This document shows positions 53,877 to 63,512 of a DNA stretch of 64,000 nucleotides, piece after piece. Within the stretch, counting starts at the first letter, position 1. Each line of letters opens with the position of its first letter. This stretch comes from Paenibacillus sp. JZ16 (GTDB taxonomy: Bacteria > Bacillota > Bacilli > Paenibacillales > Paenibacillaceae), in contig NZ_CP017659.1 in assembly GCF_015326965.1 (NCBI RefSeq), forward strand, positions 620,001-684,000. The letters are read 5' to 3'. The translations under genes were made by a program, and so were the position numbers. Below the pieces are notes generated by a model, which had not been told where the DNA came from, ran no database searches, and saw only the letters and a program-made list of their open reading frames with translations.

Positions 53877-54872
53877 TCAAGAATTTTGCGGAATCTTCAA
53901 ATGGCTGCTATGCCCCGGCGATAATTTGGCATTCGGATCGATATAGGTCATTGCGTTGTTGATTGCCGTCGCGGCTTCGCCGAAACCGACGGCGATCAAC
54001 CTCACCTTGCCCGCATATTTCGAAATATCCCCGGCGGCAAAAATACCCGGGATATTCGTATGCATGCGGCTATCTACCAATATACTGTTCTGTTCGATCG
54101 CGAGCCCCCATTCCAAAATTGGGCCGAGCGATGAAACGAAACCGAAATTAACCAGTACCTCATCGACCTCAATATCTTCGATGGTGCCGGTAACGCAATG
54201 CCCCAGCTGAATCTGACGAATGCGACCATTCCCGGTCAAAGAAACGATTTCCCATGGTGTGCGAATGTCCACGCTTGAATGTCTTAGCTGCTCCACGCTA
54301 TGCTCATGCGCACGGAATTTATCCCGGCGATGGACAATCGTCACCTTCTCGGCCACAGGTTCCAGCATCAAGGCCCAATCGACCGCCGAATCGCCGCCGC
54401 CGCTGATGACCACTCGTTTCCCTTTGAATTGATCTAGATCATTGACAAAATAATGGAGGTTCTCATTCTCGTATTGAGCCGCATTAGGCAGATCAAGCCG
54501 TCGCGGTTGAAAAGCGCCCGCCCCGGCCGTCAGAATCACGGACTTCGCATAATGAATCTCCTGATCCGTAACAACCTCAAAGAATTGCTCCCCCAGTTTC
54601 TTTACGCTTAGGACTCTCTGACCCAAGCAAACTTCTTGTGAAAAGGGCTTGATTTGCTCGATAAGGCGCTCAACAAGCGCCTGTGCCGTTACTTTCGGAA
54701 AGCCGGCTACATCGTAAATATATTTTTCGGGATACAATGCCGATAACTGTCCCCCCAGTTGCGGCATGCTCTCGATCAGTTTAAGACTAGCCTTTCGCAT
54801 TCCCCCATAAAAGCAGGCGAACAGGCCGACCGGCCCCCCTCCGATGACAAGAAGATCCGTTATATCATCCAT
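53877..54872 (-). CDS. Ferredoxin-NADP+ reductase, YumC type
   Basis: A 331-residue thioredoxin-reductase-like flavoprotein. The FAD loop is [20 protein letters not shown], the NADPH loop is [17 protein letters not shown] and the second FAD motif is [20 protein letters not shown]. No CxxC redox pair is present, which excludes thioredoxin reductase. AAAGGAGAG precedes ATG 54872. It sits between the P450 genes and the ferredoxin gene, completing an NADPH-to-P450 electron chain. Confidence 0.94.
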   Translation of the reverse strand: MDDITDLLVIGGGPVGLFACFYGGMRKASLKLIESMPQLGGQLSALYPEKYIYDVAGFPKVTAQALVERLIEQIKPFSQEVCLGQRVLSVKKLGEQFFEVVTDQEIHYAKSVILTAGAGAFQPRRLDLPNAAQYENENLHYFVNDLDQFKGKRVVISGGGDSAVDWALMLEPVAEKVTIVHRRDKFRAHEHSVEQLRHSSVDIRTPWEIVSLTGNGRIRQIQLGHCVTGTIEDIEVDEVLVNFGFVSSLGPILEWGLAIEQNSILVDSRMHTNIPGIFAAGDISKYAGKVRLIAVGFGEAATAINNAMTYIDPNAKLSPGHSSHLKIPQNS

Positions 54873-54956
54873 TGGTTTCTCTCCTTTAAACATAGCCTCG
54901 CAAAACAATCCGAATCGACTCCCTTTTAGAATGAATAGTTAAACTGTCGTTGTTCT

Positions 54957-56189
54957 TCACTCGATGACTTTTAAGGGAAGGTGAGTAAGGGATTGACCTG
55001 GTGCGGATGTTGCTAAATTGTGTTCCAGTTCAAAGCCTGGAACCGGATCAATACGCGAGAATCTTTGCAGGAAGACCGATAACGCAGTGTTTAATTCCAA
55101 TCTGGCCAATGGCGCTCCTAAACAGAAATGGGGGCCGATTCCGAAGGTAAGATTTTTCCTGTTGTTTTTGCGATGGATATTGATTTCGAACGGGGCTTCA
55201 AATATGTCTTCGTCCACATTCGCTGCGCTCATCCATGCAATGACCACATCCCCTTTTTTCAAATCGACTCCTAGAAGATTGTTGTCCCGTTTCACCGTGC
55301 GATGCCGTTTCGAGATATGAAACCGGTAGCGGAGCATTTCTTCCACTGCATTGGTTACAAGACCAGGATTGTCTCTTAATTGTCCGTACAGCGTCGCATC
55401 GTCATATAACAGCGAGTAAAACGTGCTGGAGAGCATATGGCTTGTCGTTTCGATTCCCGCCCCCAACAGAAGCATCGTGGTGCGAACGACTTCATCGTCG
55501 GTAAACCGCTCATTTTCCAGCTCGACCGTGAGCAAATCCGAAATGATGTCCTCGTCAGGATGGGATCGCTTATGAACGACAATCGGATAGAGATATTGGA
55601 AATAATCCCGGGCAGCTGCCTCCTTTTTGGACTGAAGCTCCTGCTGCTCTTCCATGCTGTAGGGTTGAAACAGAATATCTACCCAATTTTTAAATAGATG
55701 GCTATCTTCCTGCGGAACTCCCAGCAAATTGGACATAACCATTGCAGGCAGCGGACCTGCCAGTGACTGAGTTATATCAACCACGCCGTTTGCCGGCATC
55801 GCATTGACGAGATCTTGCGCGACTTGCTGAATCCTAGGCTCCCAATTTTTCAAGCTGCGCGGCGTAAAGGCGGCCGATATCAGCGATCTGTATTTTTGAT
55901 GCCGTGGCGGATCCATGCTGGAAATACTTACCTTCTCCGGGATTGCACCTTCGCTGTTATTGGCCCCAACGATCAGCGTCGTCCTCGTGCCTTCCGCAGA
56001 AAAAAACTCATGATCGCTCAGCACCGTCTTGACGTCCTCATAGCGAAAAACATTCCAAGTATCCGTCTCGGGATGATAATAAACCGGATGTTCGTTCAGC
56101 ATTTTCTTATACCAATGAACAGGAAAAAACTCTTCCGCCCTCGATTGGAATCGCGTAATATCGGCTACGGCAATAACTTCTTTACTCAT
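54957..56189 (-). CDS. Cytochrome P450 (class I, bacterial)
   Basis: A 410-residue soluble P450. The I-helix is LLLGAGIETTSHML, the K-helix ExxR is EEMLRYR and the haem loop is LTFGIGPHFCLGAPLARLEL with the axial Cys. The acid-alcohol pair of the I-helix is ETT, as usual. The second P450 gene is 40 bases upstream and the reductase gene 84 bases downstream. The subfamily and substrate cannot be read with certainty. Confidence 0.95.
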   Translation of the reverse strand: MSKEVIAVADITRFQSRAEEFFPVHWYKKMLNEHPVYYHPETDTWNVFRYEDVKTVLSDHEFFSAEGTRTTLIVGANNSEGAIPEKVSISSMDPPRHQKYRSLISAAFTPRSLKNWEPRIQQVAQDLVNAMPANGVVDITQSLAGPLPAMVMSNLLGVPQEDSHLFKNWVDILFQPYSMEEQQELQSKKEAAARDYFQYLYPIVVHKRSHPDEDIISDLLTVELENERFTDDEVVRTTMLLLGAGIETTSHMLSSTFYSLLYDDATLYGQLRDNPGLVTNAVEEMLRYRFHISKRHRTVKRDNNLLGVDLKKGDVVIAWMSAANVDEDIFEAPFEINIHRKNNRKNLTFGIGPHFCLGAPLARLELNTALSVFLQRFSRIDPVPGFELEHNLATSAPGQSLTHLPLKVIE

Positions 56190-56229
56190 TGGAATCTATG
56201 CCTCCTCAGCTATTGTTTAATCCGTCACA

Positions 56230-57453
56230 TTAGAACAAGAGCGGTATTTCTTTTAGGCCACGAATGATCATGCCTCTTCGCCAGTCCATGTTCCCACGAT
56301 CCGTTTTCAAACGAAGGTTCGGCAATCGCCGCAACAGCATACTGATGGCAATTTCTCCTTCCAGACGGGCAAGGGGAGCCCCCAAACAGAAATGGACCCC
56401 TTTGCCAAAGGCAAGATGGTTATTGACATCCCTCGTGATATCAAACCGATCCGGTTCGGGAAACAAAAGTTGATCCCGGTTCGCCGAAGAAAGAGCCGTA
56501 AATACCATATCGCCTTTCTTGATGTGCTTTCCTTGTAAAATCAGATCCTCCGTGGCCCATCTTGCATTGGTCACTTCAACCGGTCCGTCATAGCGCAAAA
56601 TTTCTTCGATGGCGCTGCGGATAAGTTCAGGGTTGTTCTGCAACAATTCCTTCTGATCCGGATGCTCAAGAAGGGCAAGGATTCCGTTCCCGATCAGATT
56701 CACAGTCGTTTCATGGCCGGCCACGATCAGGACAAACACCATCGCGTACAGTTCATGTTCCGTCAGCGTATCTCCCTGATCTTCAACGCGGATCAATTCG
56801 CTGATTAAATCGTCGCGCAAGTCGCTCCGCTTCCGCGCCACCAGTCGTTTCAAATACTCCACAAAATCGATTAAGGTCTGATCGCTTTTCTCCGCCAACT
56901 CGGGATGATGAACGCCTTCCATAATTGTGTCCGACCATTCGCGGAAGAGGTTTTGGTCTTCGCTTGGAACGCCGAGCATTTCGCAAATGACATTGATCGG
57001 CAAGGGAAACGCAAAGTCGTCGATAAGCTTCATTTCCCCCTTCTCCTCAATCCTGTCGATCAGTCCACTCGCAATATCCTCGATTCGCCCCCGGAGACCT
57101 TCAACCATTCGCGGGGTAAAGGCCTTCTGCACCAGTCTCCTTAGTCTGCGATGATCGGCAGGATCCACGCTACTCAAATTGCGGTACACAATCGCCTTAT
57201 GAGGCGGAACATCCTCTAATAAAGCTTTTTCATGCGATAGGCTGGTAGCAAAACGTGCATCCGTTAAAACGGCTGTAACATCTTCAAACGTCGTAACTAC
57301 CCAAGCGAATTCGCCATTTGGCAATAAAATACGGGTGACAGGGTCTTGTTTGCGTGCTTCGGCATAAACGGGATAGGGATTCCGAATAAACGCTGCGTCT
57401 AAAAAATCGACTTTTGATGAAACGGCATTCTGCTGCTCGTTTGCTGACACCAC
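56230..57453 (-). CDS. Cytochrome P450 (CYP107-like)
   Basis: A 407-residue P450. The I-helix is LIVAGHETTVNLIG, the K-helix is EEILRYDGPVE and the haem loop is LAFGKGVHFCLGAPLARLEG. PVEVTNARWATED after ExxR and the RNPYPVYAEAR start resemble CYP107 enzymes, which hydroxylate polyketides, fatty acids or terpenoids. Two adjacent GTG codons (57453, 57450) follow AAAGGAGGG and either could start. It is the first gene of the four-gene P450 operon. Confidence 0.95.
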   Translation of the reverse strand: MVSANEQQNAVSSKVDFLDAAFIRNPYPVYAEARKQDPVTRILLPNGEFAWVVTTFEDVTAVLTDARFATSLSHEKALLEDVPPHKAIVYRNLSSVDPADHRRLRRLVQKAFTPRMVEGLRGRIEDIASGLIDRIEEKGEMKLIDDFAFPLPINVICEMLGVPSEDQNLFREWSDTIMEGVHHPELAEKSDQTLIDFVEYLKRLVARKRSDLRDDLISELIRVEDQGDTLTEHELYAMVFVLIVAGHETTVNLIGNGILALLEHPDQKELLQNNPELIRSAIEEILRYDGPVEVTNARWATEDLILQGKHIKKGDMVFTALSSANRDQLLFPEPDRFDITRDVNNHLAFGKGVHFCLGAPLARLEGEIAISMLLRRLPNLRLKTDRGNMDWRRGMIIRGLKEIPLLF

Positions 57454-57626
57454 TTGTCCCTCCTTTAATTACTTGAACATTTTCACAAGAAATGTCCTCG
57501 ACTAATTTTATACCATTAGTATAATTTTAGTAATCCAACAATATTACTATTATAAAATACATGATCAATAAAGACTTCTATACTACACGACTAGTTCATT
57601 TTTTTGCCGGTCGACAAAACAATCGA
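57454..57626 (-). promoter_or_regulatory. P450-operon promoter region, probable TetR target
   Basis: This AT-rich stretch holds several ATTAGTATAA / TTACTATTATA elements with dyad character (57513-57558), such as CCATTAGTATAATTTTAG. The regulator gene upstream is the likely ligand. The exact operator cannot be fixed. Confidence 0.35.
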
Positions 57627-57658
57627 CAAAAAACGGCTTGGCATGAGCGCCGAGCCGT
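57627..57658 (-). terminator. Terminator of the TetR gene
   Basis: On the minus strand ACGGCTCGGC and GCCAAGCCGT form the stem, followed by TTTTTTG. It separates the TetR gene from the P450 operon. Confidence 0.85.
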
Positions 57659-57668
57659 GATCATAGAA

Positions 57669-58559
57669 CTAACTTGTTTTCAATTGTTCCAAATACCACC
57701 AGCAAGACCGGGTAATTCTTTGCCCCTCCCTGCTGAATTTACTTCCAGCGGACTCCTTATGAAGCGCATGCAATGCCACTTCAATCATGGTGACGTTCAA
57801 CTTATCTCCAACATGAAATAGTTCAAGAATACCTTTGGTAAGTTCCTTTAACGTTATGGATTCTTTTGACTTTTCAACCATTCTGTTAAAATCTTGAAGC
57901 TCCTCGATGATGACTTCCCGATTTAAGCTTGCCTCACTTGCGCCTGCGCTATCGTGGATCATCGACAGCGTTCTGAAATCAAAGATATGCTCATTTCTTT
58001 CGTGCATTGTACGAAGCAATACCTCTACATAAGTCAATACCTTCGGTACAAGTTCATGCCAATCGGGTTGTTGGGAATGAAAGCTTCTCCACATATTCGC
58101 GATTTGATGCAGCATGCCGTAGCAGAGAATGGATCCTTCGCTGGCGTATGGCCGGATGTCTTCGCCAAACAGTTGCGTGATCCTTTCGGACAGCCATCTT
58201 AATTGCATGCTTGCCAAGTACGTCGAATTAATCTCTCCGGAATAAAAGCCCGTCCAAAACAGCTCCCAAACCCGCTCTTTATCCGGCAATGTCATGGGTA
58301 TGGCAATTTGATCGACGAGTCGTTCAAAATCGGAGGCATAATCCTGATACTCCAAGTTTTTGCGAATCTCTATATCTTCCTGCATCCGCTTCTCAAAGAT
58401 GGCGTGGAAGCATTCCTCCTTGGAACTAAAAAATTTGTAAAAGGTCCCTTTAGATACGCCGGAGTGGTCAAGAATCATCTGGATGGTTGTGTTGGCTAAC
58501 CCGTGTTGGATAAATAGGGCCAGCGCCGATTCTAAAAGCAACTGCTTACGATTACTCAT
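57669..58559 (-). CDS. TetR-family regulator upstream of the P450 operon
   Basis: A 296-residue TetR, longer than the usual ~200. The HTH is TTIQMILDHSGVSKGTFYKF followed by FSSKEECFHAIFEKR. The extra ~90 C-terminal residues (FNRMVEKSKESITLKELTKG) form another helical region. ATG 58559, with GAGG six bases upstream, is chosen over the start four codons earlier. It precedes the P450 operon with a terminator between, similar to P450 regulators such as BscR in position. Confidence 0.92.
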   Translation of the reverse strand: MSNRKQLLLESALALFIQHGLANTTIQMILDHSGVSKGTFYKFFSSKEECFHAIFEKRMQEDIEIRKNLEYQDYASDFERLVDQIAIPMTLPDKERVWELFWTGFYSGEINSTYLASMQLRWLSERITQLFGEDIRPYASEGSILCYGMLHQIANMWRSFHSQQPDWHELVPKVLTYVEVLLRTMHERNEHIFDFRTLSMIHDSAGASEASLNREVIIEELQDFNRMVEKSKESITLKELTKGILELFHVGDKLNVTMIEVALHALHKESAGSKFSREGQRITRSCWWYLEQLKTS

Positions 58560-59142
58560 GTCTTCCCTCATCTATGTTTTTGTTTCTATTTTAACATGTT
58601 TTCAGATTTTCGATTTTATTAAAAGCAGAGCGTTAATTGCAAATCCCGTATTGTTCATTGATTTCGTCTTTACCATAAATCGTTGCCACCTTTGAACGCG
58701 GTGTGAGTATGAAAGTGTGCGTTTTTTCGCTCACAGAGCATGTAATAGGAGCAACCAACATCACGGAGGCAGAAGGATTTTCTTCCGCATGATCCGCTTC
58801 AGAAAGTCCCAAAATGTTTCTGGCAAATTCAAGGACTATGTGCTGGAATCTGCTGGATGTTCATAGAAATGGAAGCTGATGTTCACGAGCAATTAATTGG
58901 CATGTTGTTAACCAATGATTATCCGTAATCAAAACTCTCGAGCACCCTATTTTTAAAACCTTCTTATTCCACTAACCTGCCCGCTAGCTTAATGAGGGAT
59001 AAATTCCTCTAGAAGTTCAACATTCTAATTCACTATGCAGAAATTTCACCTGTTCATGTTACAGCTACCCTTTATCCATTCAGAACTTTCTAGGTCGAGT
59101 ACAATATTAAATATAGTACTCGTTAGTATTACCTCTGCTCAT
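58560..59142. other. 580-base gene-free region with a partial repeat (copy M)
   Basis: AACCTGCCCGCTAGCTTAATGAG at 58975-58997 is the first part of the dispersed-repeat left module; the sequence then diverges. No gene or RNA was recognised in the rest. Confidence 0.5.
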
Positions 59143-60045
59143 CTACGCCACATCCGAACTGCACGGGACTAACATAGTTAATCCGCGCGGGATAACTTCA
59201 ATGTCCATTAGCCCAGTAGTGTGCATCTCACCGTCAATCCCCACTTTTGCTATGTTATCACCATATTGAGTAATTCTTAAACGTTTTGTCTTAAAATACA
59301 AGACATCTGAGCGGTCAAGATGGGTTCCATTTTTTATATCTAAAAGAAGTTGAAAGGTATTAAACAATGATTTTTTTTGAATTACAAGTACATGAAGTTG
59401 ACCGTCATCCATCTTAGCATCCGGAATAATGCCCTCAATTCCGCCAATAATCGCTGATTTTGATACTAAGTAAAGAAGTGCATCATGTTCTTGTTCTAAA
59501 TGATCACATTCAATTTTAATATGTGTTCCCGATAATATTTTGGGAAGTATAGGTAAAGCGGACAAATAATAAGCCTTATCCCCTATAACTTTTTTTAGGG
59601 TTTGGTTGGTGGTGTAACTGATTGAATTCATTGCACCACCAGCCAAAACGTAATGAAAATACTCATTTCCAGCCAACCCGATATCTATCTTCTTGGTCAT
59701 TCCTTTTTCGAGCATTCTAGTGAAACCTTCATATGATCGTGGTAATTTCAAAGCATTTCCAAAATCATTGACTGTACCTGTCGGTAGGTAAGCTAGAGGT
59801 AAGTCTAGACCTAGATTTTTAATGGTGTTAATGGCGTAATGCAGGGTTCCGTCACCACCTGCAACAACCAGTGAATCACAATCTTCAAAAAATGAAGTTC
59901 CTAAATCATTATTCTCCTTACTTGTGTAGAAGATATCATTATCATTTAAAGCGTATTTCTTTTTCATATACTCTATAACTGAAGCCTTCGTTTTATATGC
60001 TGTATGCTGCCCTGAAACGGGGTTTACAATCATTTTTGGTTTCAT
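59143..60045 (-). CDS. Diacylglycerol kinase-family lipid kinase (YegS/DagK-like)
   Basis: A 300-residue cytoplasmic kinase. The N-terminal start is MKPKMIVNPVSGQHTAYKTK, the nucleotide loop is LVVAGGDGTLHYAINTI and then LPTGTVNDFGNALKLP, typical of DAGK catalytic domains. The second domain has IEGIIPDAKMDDGQLHVLVI. It phosphorylates diacylglycerol or a related lipid, recycling DAG in Gram-positive cells. GGGAG lies ten bases before ATG 60045. It appears to be a single gene. Confidence 0.93.
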   Translation of the reverse strand: MKPKMIVNPVSGQHTAYKTKASVIEYMKKKYALNDNDIFYTSKENNDLGTSFFEDCDSLVVAGGDGTLHYAINTIKNLGLDLPLAYLPTGTVNDFGNALKLPRSYEGFTRMLEKGMTKKIDIGLAGNEYFHYVLAGGAMNSISYTTNQTLKKVIGDKAYYLSALPILPKILSGTHIKIECDHLEQEHDALLYLVSKSAIIGGIEGIIPDAKMDDGQLHVLVIQKKSLFNTFQLLLDIKNGTHLDRSDVLYFKTKRLRITQYGDNIAKVGIDGEMHTTGLMDIEVIPRGLTMLVPCSSDVA

Positions 60046-60440
60046 CACTGGAATGCTCCCTCTCAATAGATTCCCTTTCCTTTATGCTTCAAGTCTATAT
60101 TCTTTACGAATGTACAACATCGTACATAAGGGCGAATGTTCCTTCCCTTTCGGGTATCTATGAATAAAATGAACATCTAAAAGACGCGTCGTTCATGGAA
60201 TACTTCATTTTTAATTTATCAATTTTCCTTATGTAGTAAGTACCATATTTTATATTTCATGCCTGAATTCATTTACTTTGCTCGGGGTAGGTTATACATA
60301 ATGCCCGAAAGGGCAGAATAAATCTGCCTTTTAGAACGATGTTACAATTTTTTTTCAGTTGTAGTATATGTATAAGCTATTAATTTTACTTTGGTATAGC
60401 GAAGCACGATGTTTATTCAACTATTGAGAGGAGAATGATT
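60046..60440. other. Gene-free promoter region between the lipid kinase and lipoprotein genes
   Basis: It holds TGTACAACATCGTACA, a GTAC-N6-GTAC element, at 60111-60126, and a hairpin AAGGGCAGA-ataaa-TCTGCCTTTT at 60309-60333 that looks like a short terminator without an upstream gene. No ORF of coding character was seen. Confidence 0.5.
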
Positions 60441-61547
60441 ATGAAGAATACTACGATAAGAATGTTGACGGCAAGTCTGACAGCTTTGGCCATTATGACA
60501 GTTGCTGTGGGTTGTACAAGTAATACAAATTCGAGCCCTTCCAAAGTTGAGGAGAATTTGAATTCGGGCGAATCTACGGTCAGTATTTCTGACTCTTACG
60601 ATAATACCGAAGAGCTTGCGGCTACTTTCCCAATCATTAACCCTACACCAATCGAGACTGAGATGGAAAAGAATATACAGAATAGACTCCTGAACGGCTT
60701 TGAAAACTGGAATCGAGGTTATGAAGCCTGGGAAGCCTGGGGCGACATTCTATATACAGAGGACTCCCTCTATAATGTCCACGGCGTGAAACTCACTCTG
60801 AAAGAATATCAAGCTGCCATGAATGAGCAGCTGAAGTCTACCGATATTCAGATGGGTAACTTCAACAATATGATCATTAATGACGATTGGGCAGCTATTC
60901 GATATGACATCTCTTCGACTGCCAGAGGGAGCCAACAATCTTCCGATGGAAGCGTGATGGAGTTCGTCCATTTCAAGGACTATGGTGATCCGCTGGGAAC
61001 TCGGGTTGTTGAAGGCTGGGCTGGTACAAAGGGGATGGATTTTGACGGGTTGACAAGTTTCCAAACCGATGAGGCGAAGGCGGCACAGCAAGCTGCATTG
61101 GATGAAATCGTCAATGCAAAGATCCCTGATACTACAGATCTCGAAACCAAATATCCTGTTACTTATCCTACGCCTATTAATACCGATATGGCTAAGAAAA
61201 TTAAAAGCACCATATTGAGCGACTTTGATAAATGGAATCAGGGCTTTGATGCTTGGAGTGACTGGGCCGATACGTATTATGACAGCGACCTGCAATATCA
61301 TACAAATTCAGAGACAATGACTCTCCCGGAGTATAAGGATTTCGTGAAGAAAGATGCGGAATCGACCGATGTAAAGCGTATTCGTTTTGATAATATGCTT
61401 ATCAGCGGTGACTGGGCCGCCATTCACTATAGAATTACCAATGAGGACACGAAAACAGGGAAAAAAACCGCTGGCGACATAATGCAGTTTTTACACTTTG
61501 CCGAGGAGGGTAACAGCTTAAAAGTTATTGAATCCTGGACCAAGTGA
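60441..61547 (+). CDS. Lipoprotein with two tandem NTF2/SnoaL-like domains
   Basis: A 368-residue lipoprotein; the signal ends VAVGC with Cys25. After a polar linker two homologous units follow. Unit 1 has PTPIETEMEKNIQNRLLNGF, FENWNRGYEAWEAWGDIL and NNMIINDDWAAIRYDI; unit 2 has PTPINTDMAKKIKSTILSDF, DKWNQGFDAWSDWADTYY and DNMLISGDWAAIHYRI. Each ends in a GWAG/ESWTK-like strand. The fold resembles SnoaL/NTF2 small-ligand domains. GAGGAGA precedes the ATG. It is monocistronic; ligand and function are unknown. Confidence 0.87.
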   Translation: MKNTTIRMLTASLTALAIMTVAVGCTSNTNSSPSKVEENLNSGESTVSISDSYDNTEELAATFPIINPTPIETEMEKNIQNRLLNGFENWNRGYEAWEAWGDILYTEDSLYNVHGVKLTLKEYQAAMNEQLKSTDIQMGNFNNMIINDDWAAIRYDISSTARGSQQSSDGSVMEFVHFKDYGDPLGTRVVEGWAGTKGMDFDGLTSFQTDEAKAAQQAALDEIVNAKIPDTTDLETKYPVTYPTPINTDMAKKIKSTILSDFDKWNQGFDAWSDWADTYYDSDLQYHTNSETMTLPEYKDFVKKDAESTDVKRIRFDNMLISGDWAAIHYRITNEDTKTGKKTAGDIMQFLHFAEEGNSLKVIESWTK

Positions 61548-61624
61548 CCCACGTGTTTATGAGAACACCAATAACACTTATTAGGAACTGCGAACTACAA
61601 GTTCAGAATTGTTCAGCAAGCAGA

Positions 61625-61675
61625 AAACACATATACGGGAAGTATCCAGCAATGGACGCTTCCCGTATATGTTTT
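61625..61675 (+). terminator. Terminator of the lipoprotein gene
   Basis: AAACACATATACGGGAAG and CTTCCCGTATATGTTTT form a ~16-bp stem with a T-run. Confidence 0.8.
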
Positions 61676-61774
61676 ATGAATGTATTCTGATCATCACTAA
61701 AATAATGCATTATTCCAGTTATATCCCCCGCTCATTTGTTCCAAATATAGTGCACTTAATTCATATTTCAATAT

Positions 61775-62230
61775 TCAGCTTGCTTGTTTGATCCGATAAT
61801 GATAAGCGTTTATAGAAATACCTAAAGTAAATACATAAGATAAAATGTACATCCACATAATTAAAACAATGACATTTGCAAAATCCCCGTACAAATCGCT
61901 GTATTGGTTGTTAAAATGATTAAGATAATACGAGTATGCAAATGTTGAAACTACCCATACTGTGCTCGTAAAAAGCGCTCCATACTTTCCCGGAAATCGA
62001 TATCTAGGAGTAACCATATAAACAATTTTAATTGTAAAAAATAAAAACATTAAAACTACAGGCCATCTCATGATGATGTGTAACTGATCAAAATCAAGAT
62101 TGGAATAAGAGATAATACGAAAAAAAGAGTTAGATGCCCGGGGAGTAAACGTAACTCAGGTACGACAATTTGCATTACTTTGTTCCAGTATGGAGCGCAT
62201 TTTTCTCGGATCTGCATGTAAGTTTCTTTA
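61775..62230 (-). pseudogene. YihY/BrkB-family membrane protein, internally deleted
   Basis: The N-terminal fragment, near 62215-62090, reads MQIVVPELRLLPGHLTLFFV and LSLIPILILISYTSS, then TGA. The C-terminal 98 residues (61775-62071) read RWPVVLMFLFFTIKIVYMVT, YRFPGKYGALFTSTVWVV and LYGDFANVIVLIMWMYILSY. A middle section of roughly 130 residues is missing compared with the usual ~280. The lost part includes several membrane helices. Confidence 0.78.
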
Positions 62231-62416
62231 ATTACAAATCATCTCCTTCTTTATCATTTTAAAGTTAGCAAAGTCTTTCTTTAATAAGAAAGGACTTACG
62301 ATTTTTTGAACAAAAGCCCCGCCATAGGATTGAATACGGCAGAGCATATACACTCATTAACTCCAGATATTAAATGGAAACCTAGCTTTTCGGATTAAAA
62401 CCAATTTTATCATATA

Positions 62417-62920
62417 TCAATATCCCAAGATTTGCATCATTGATAAAACAGGTTCTTTAAAATAAATGCCTAAAGCAAAATAGGTTATTGTCCAGGTCAC
62501 AGCACTTGAATACGTAAAGATAGCAAATTTCTTGAAATGAATCTCGCTCATTCCTATCAGTAAGGGCAAGATATAGCGCACCACCGGAATGAACGTTCCT
62601 ATGAACATTGCTAAATCGCCCTTTCTCTTCAACATAGATTCCGCTTTTAAGAAATAACGATTGTCTAACCATCTTTTTTTGAATTTATGACCAAAAAATC
62701 TTCCTATGGTATAGGAAATTGTGATTGCCGTCAATAAGCCTGTTAGAATGGAGCTGTAAGTTGCCCAATAATTGACGACACCTGTATGGCTTAATATCGA
62801 TCCAGATACAATAATAATTTCGTTAGGTACAGGAATGCCAAACGGACCTAGTGAAAAAGCTAGAAAAAAGAATACATATCCATACTGAGTAACAAGTTCT
62901 AATAACGTATCACTAAACAT
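62417..62920 (-). CDS. DedA-family membrane protein
   Basis: A 167-residue membrane protein with four to five hydrophobic segments. DedA/SNARE-assoc features are SLGPFGIPVPNEIIIVSGSI, ISYTIGRFFG and the arginine loop GTFIPVVRYILPLLIGMSEI. The family includes lipid scramblases/flippases such as UptA and PetA. It is a short member compared with E. coli DedA (219). The ATG is 14 bases from AGGAG, a rather long distance. It follows the Asp23 gene and the MITE on the same strand. Confidence 0.9.
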   Translation of the reverse strand: MFSDTLLELVTQYGYVFFFLAFSLGPFGIPVPNEIIIVSGSILSHTGVVNYWATYSSILTGLLTAITISYTIGRFFGHKFKKRWLDNRYFLKAESMLKRKGDLAMFIGTFIPVVRYILPLLIGMSEIHFKKFAIFTYSSAVTWTITYFALGIYFKEPVLSMMQILGY

Positions 62921-62978
62921 TATACTGTATTCAGCTCCTCATGCTGTCGGAGTAGTTCTCGAAATAACCATGTTTTTA

Positions 62979-63137
62979 GGACATGTCTCAAAACTCGCTG
63001 AAGTGCATCTTTCACCGCCTTTTCGCCCTCTGCTGCGTCAGTTTCCCTTGACGTGCCCCGGCACGCCTGCAGAAAACTTTCTGGCTTAGAACGAAAATTT
63101 GGCAAAACCGCGTCCTTCAGAGTTTTCAGACACGCCC
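62979..63137. mobile_element. 159-bp MITE-like element with terminal inverted repeats
   Basis: Ends are GGACATGTCTCAAAACTC (plus strand, left) and GAGTTTTCAGACACGCCC (right); the right end reads GGGCGTGTCTGAAAACTC in complement, identical to the left at 15 of 18 positions. TA flanks both sides and could be a target duplication. It contains no transposase. The small minus-strand ORF running through it is an artefact of the insertion. Confidence 0.7.
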
Positions 63138-63155
63138 TAGATTCCAACTGCGTTC

Positions 63156-63512
63156 TCACTGTCTCGTTTCGGCCAGTTTAATTCCCTCAACACGTATGTG
63201 GACTTGATCTGGAGAAATACCCGTCATATTATTCACCGCTTCAAATATGCTGGACTGTAATTCACGGCTGACATATTGGATTTTCACCCCGTAAGGTACA
63301 ACAATTCTAAGCTCGATGATTAATTTTGAGTTTGAGAATGTAACAGATACTCCTTTATGCATTTTTTTCCCACTCACGTGTTTAATCAAGCTATCTACGG
63401 CTCCTGTTGACAACAGTATGATTCCAGATTCTAACCTTGCAACTACGGAAACAATTGTTGTAATCGCCTGCTCTAAAACATTTATCTTCCCTATATCTGT
63501 ATGTATAATCAA
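63156..63512 (-). CDS. Asp23/Gls24-family envelope stress protein
   Basis: A 118-residue protein of the Asp23/YloU family: GKINVLEQAITTIVSVVARL, the conserved GVSVTFSNSKLIIELRIVV and VPYGVKIQYVSRELQSSIFE. The C-terminal PDQVHIRVEGIKL is also typical. TTG 63512 is the start, with AAAGGAG about ten bases upstream. Family members gather at the membrane and help with envelope or alkaline stress. It is a possible operon partner of the DedA gene, now separated by the MITE. Confidence 0.9.
   Translation of the reverse strand: MIIHTDIGKINVLEQAITTIVSVVARLESGIILLSTGAVDSLIKHVSGKKMHKGVSVTFSNSKLIIELRIVVPYGVKIQYVSRELQSSIFEAVNNMTGISPDQVHIRVEGIKLAETRQ

Noticed and set aside
62920..63159. 79-codon minus-strand frame between Asp23 and DedA
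   Set aside because: It lies mostly within the MITE-like element and reflects the insertion, not a gene.
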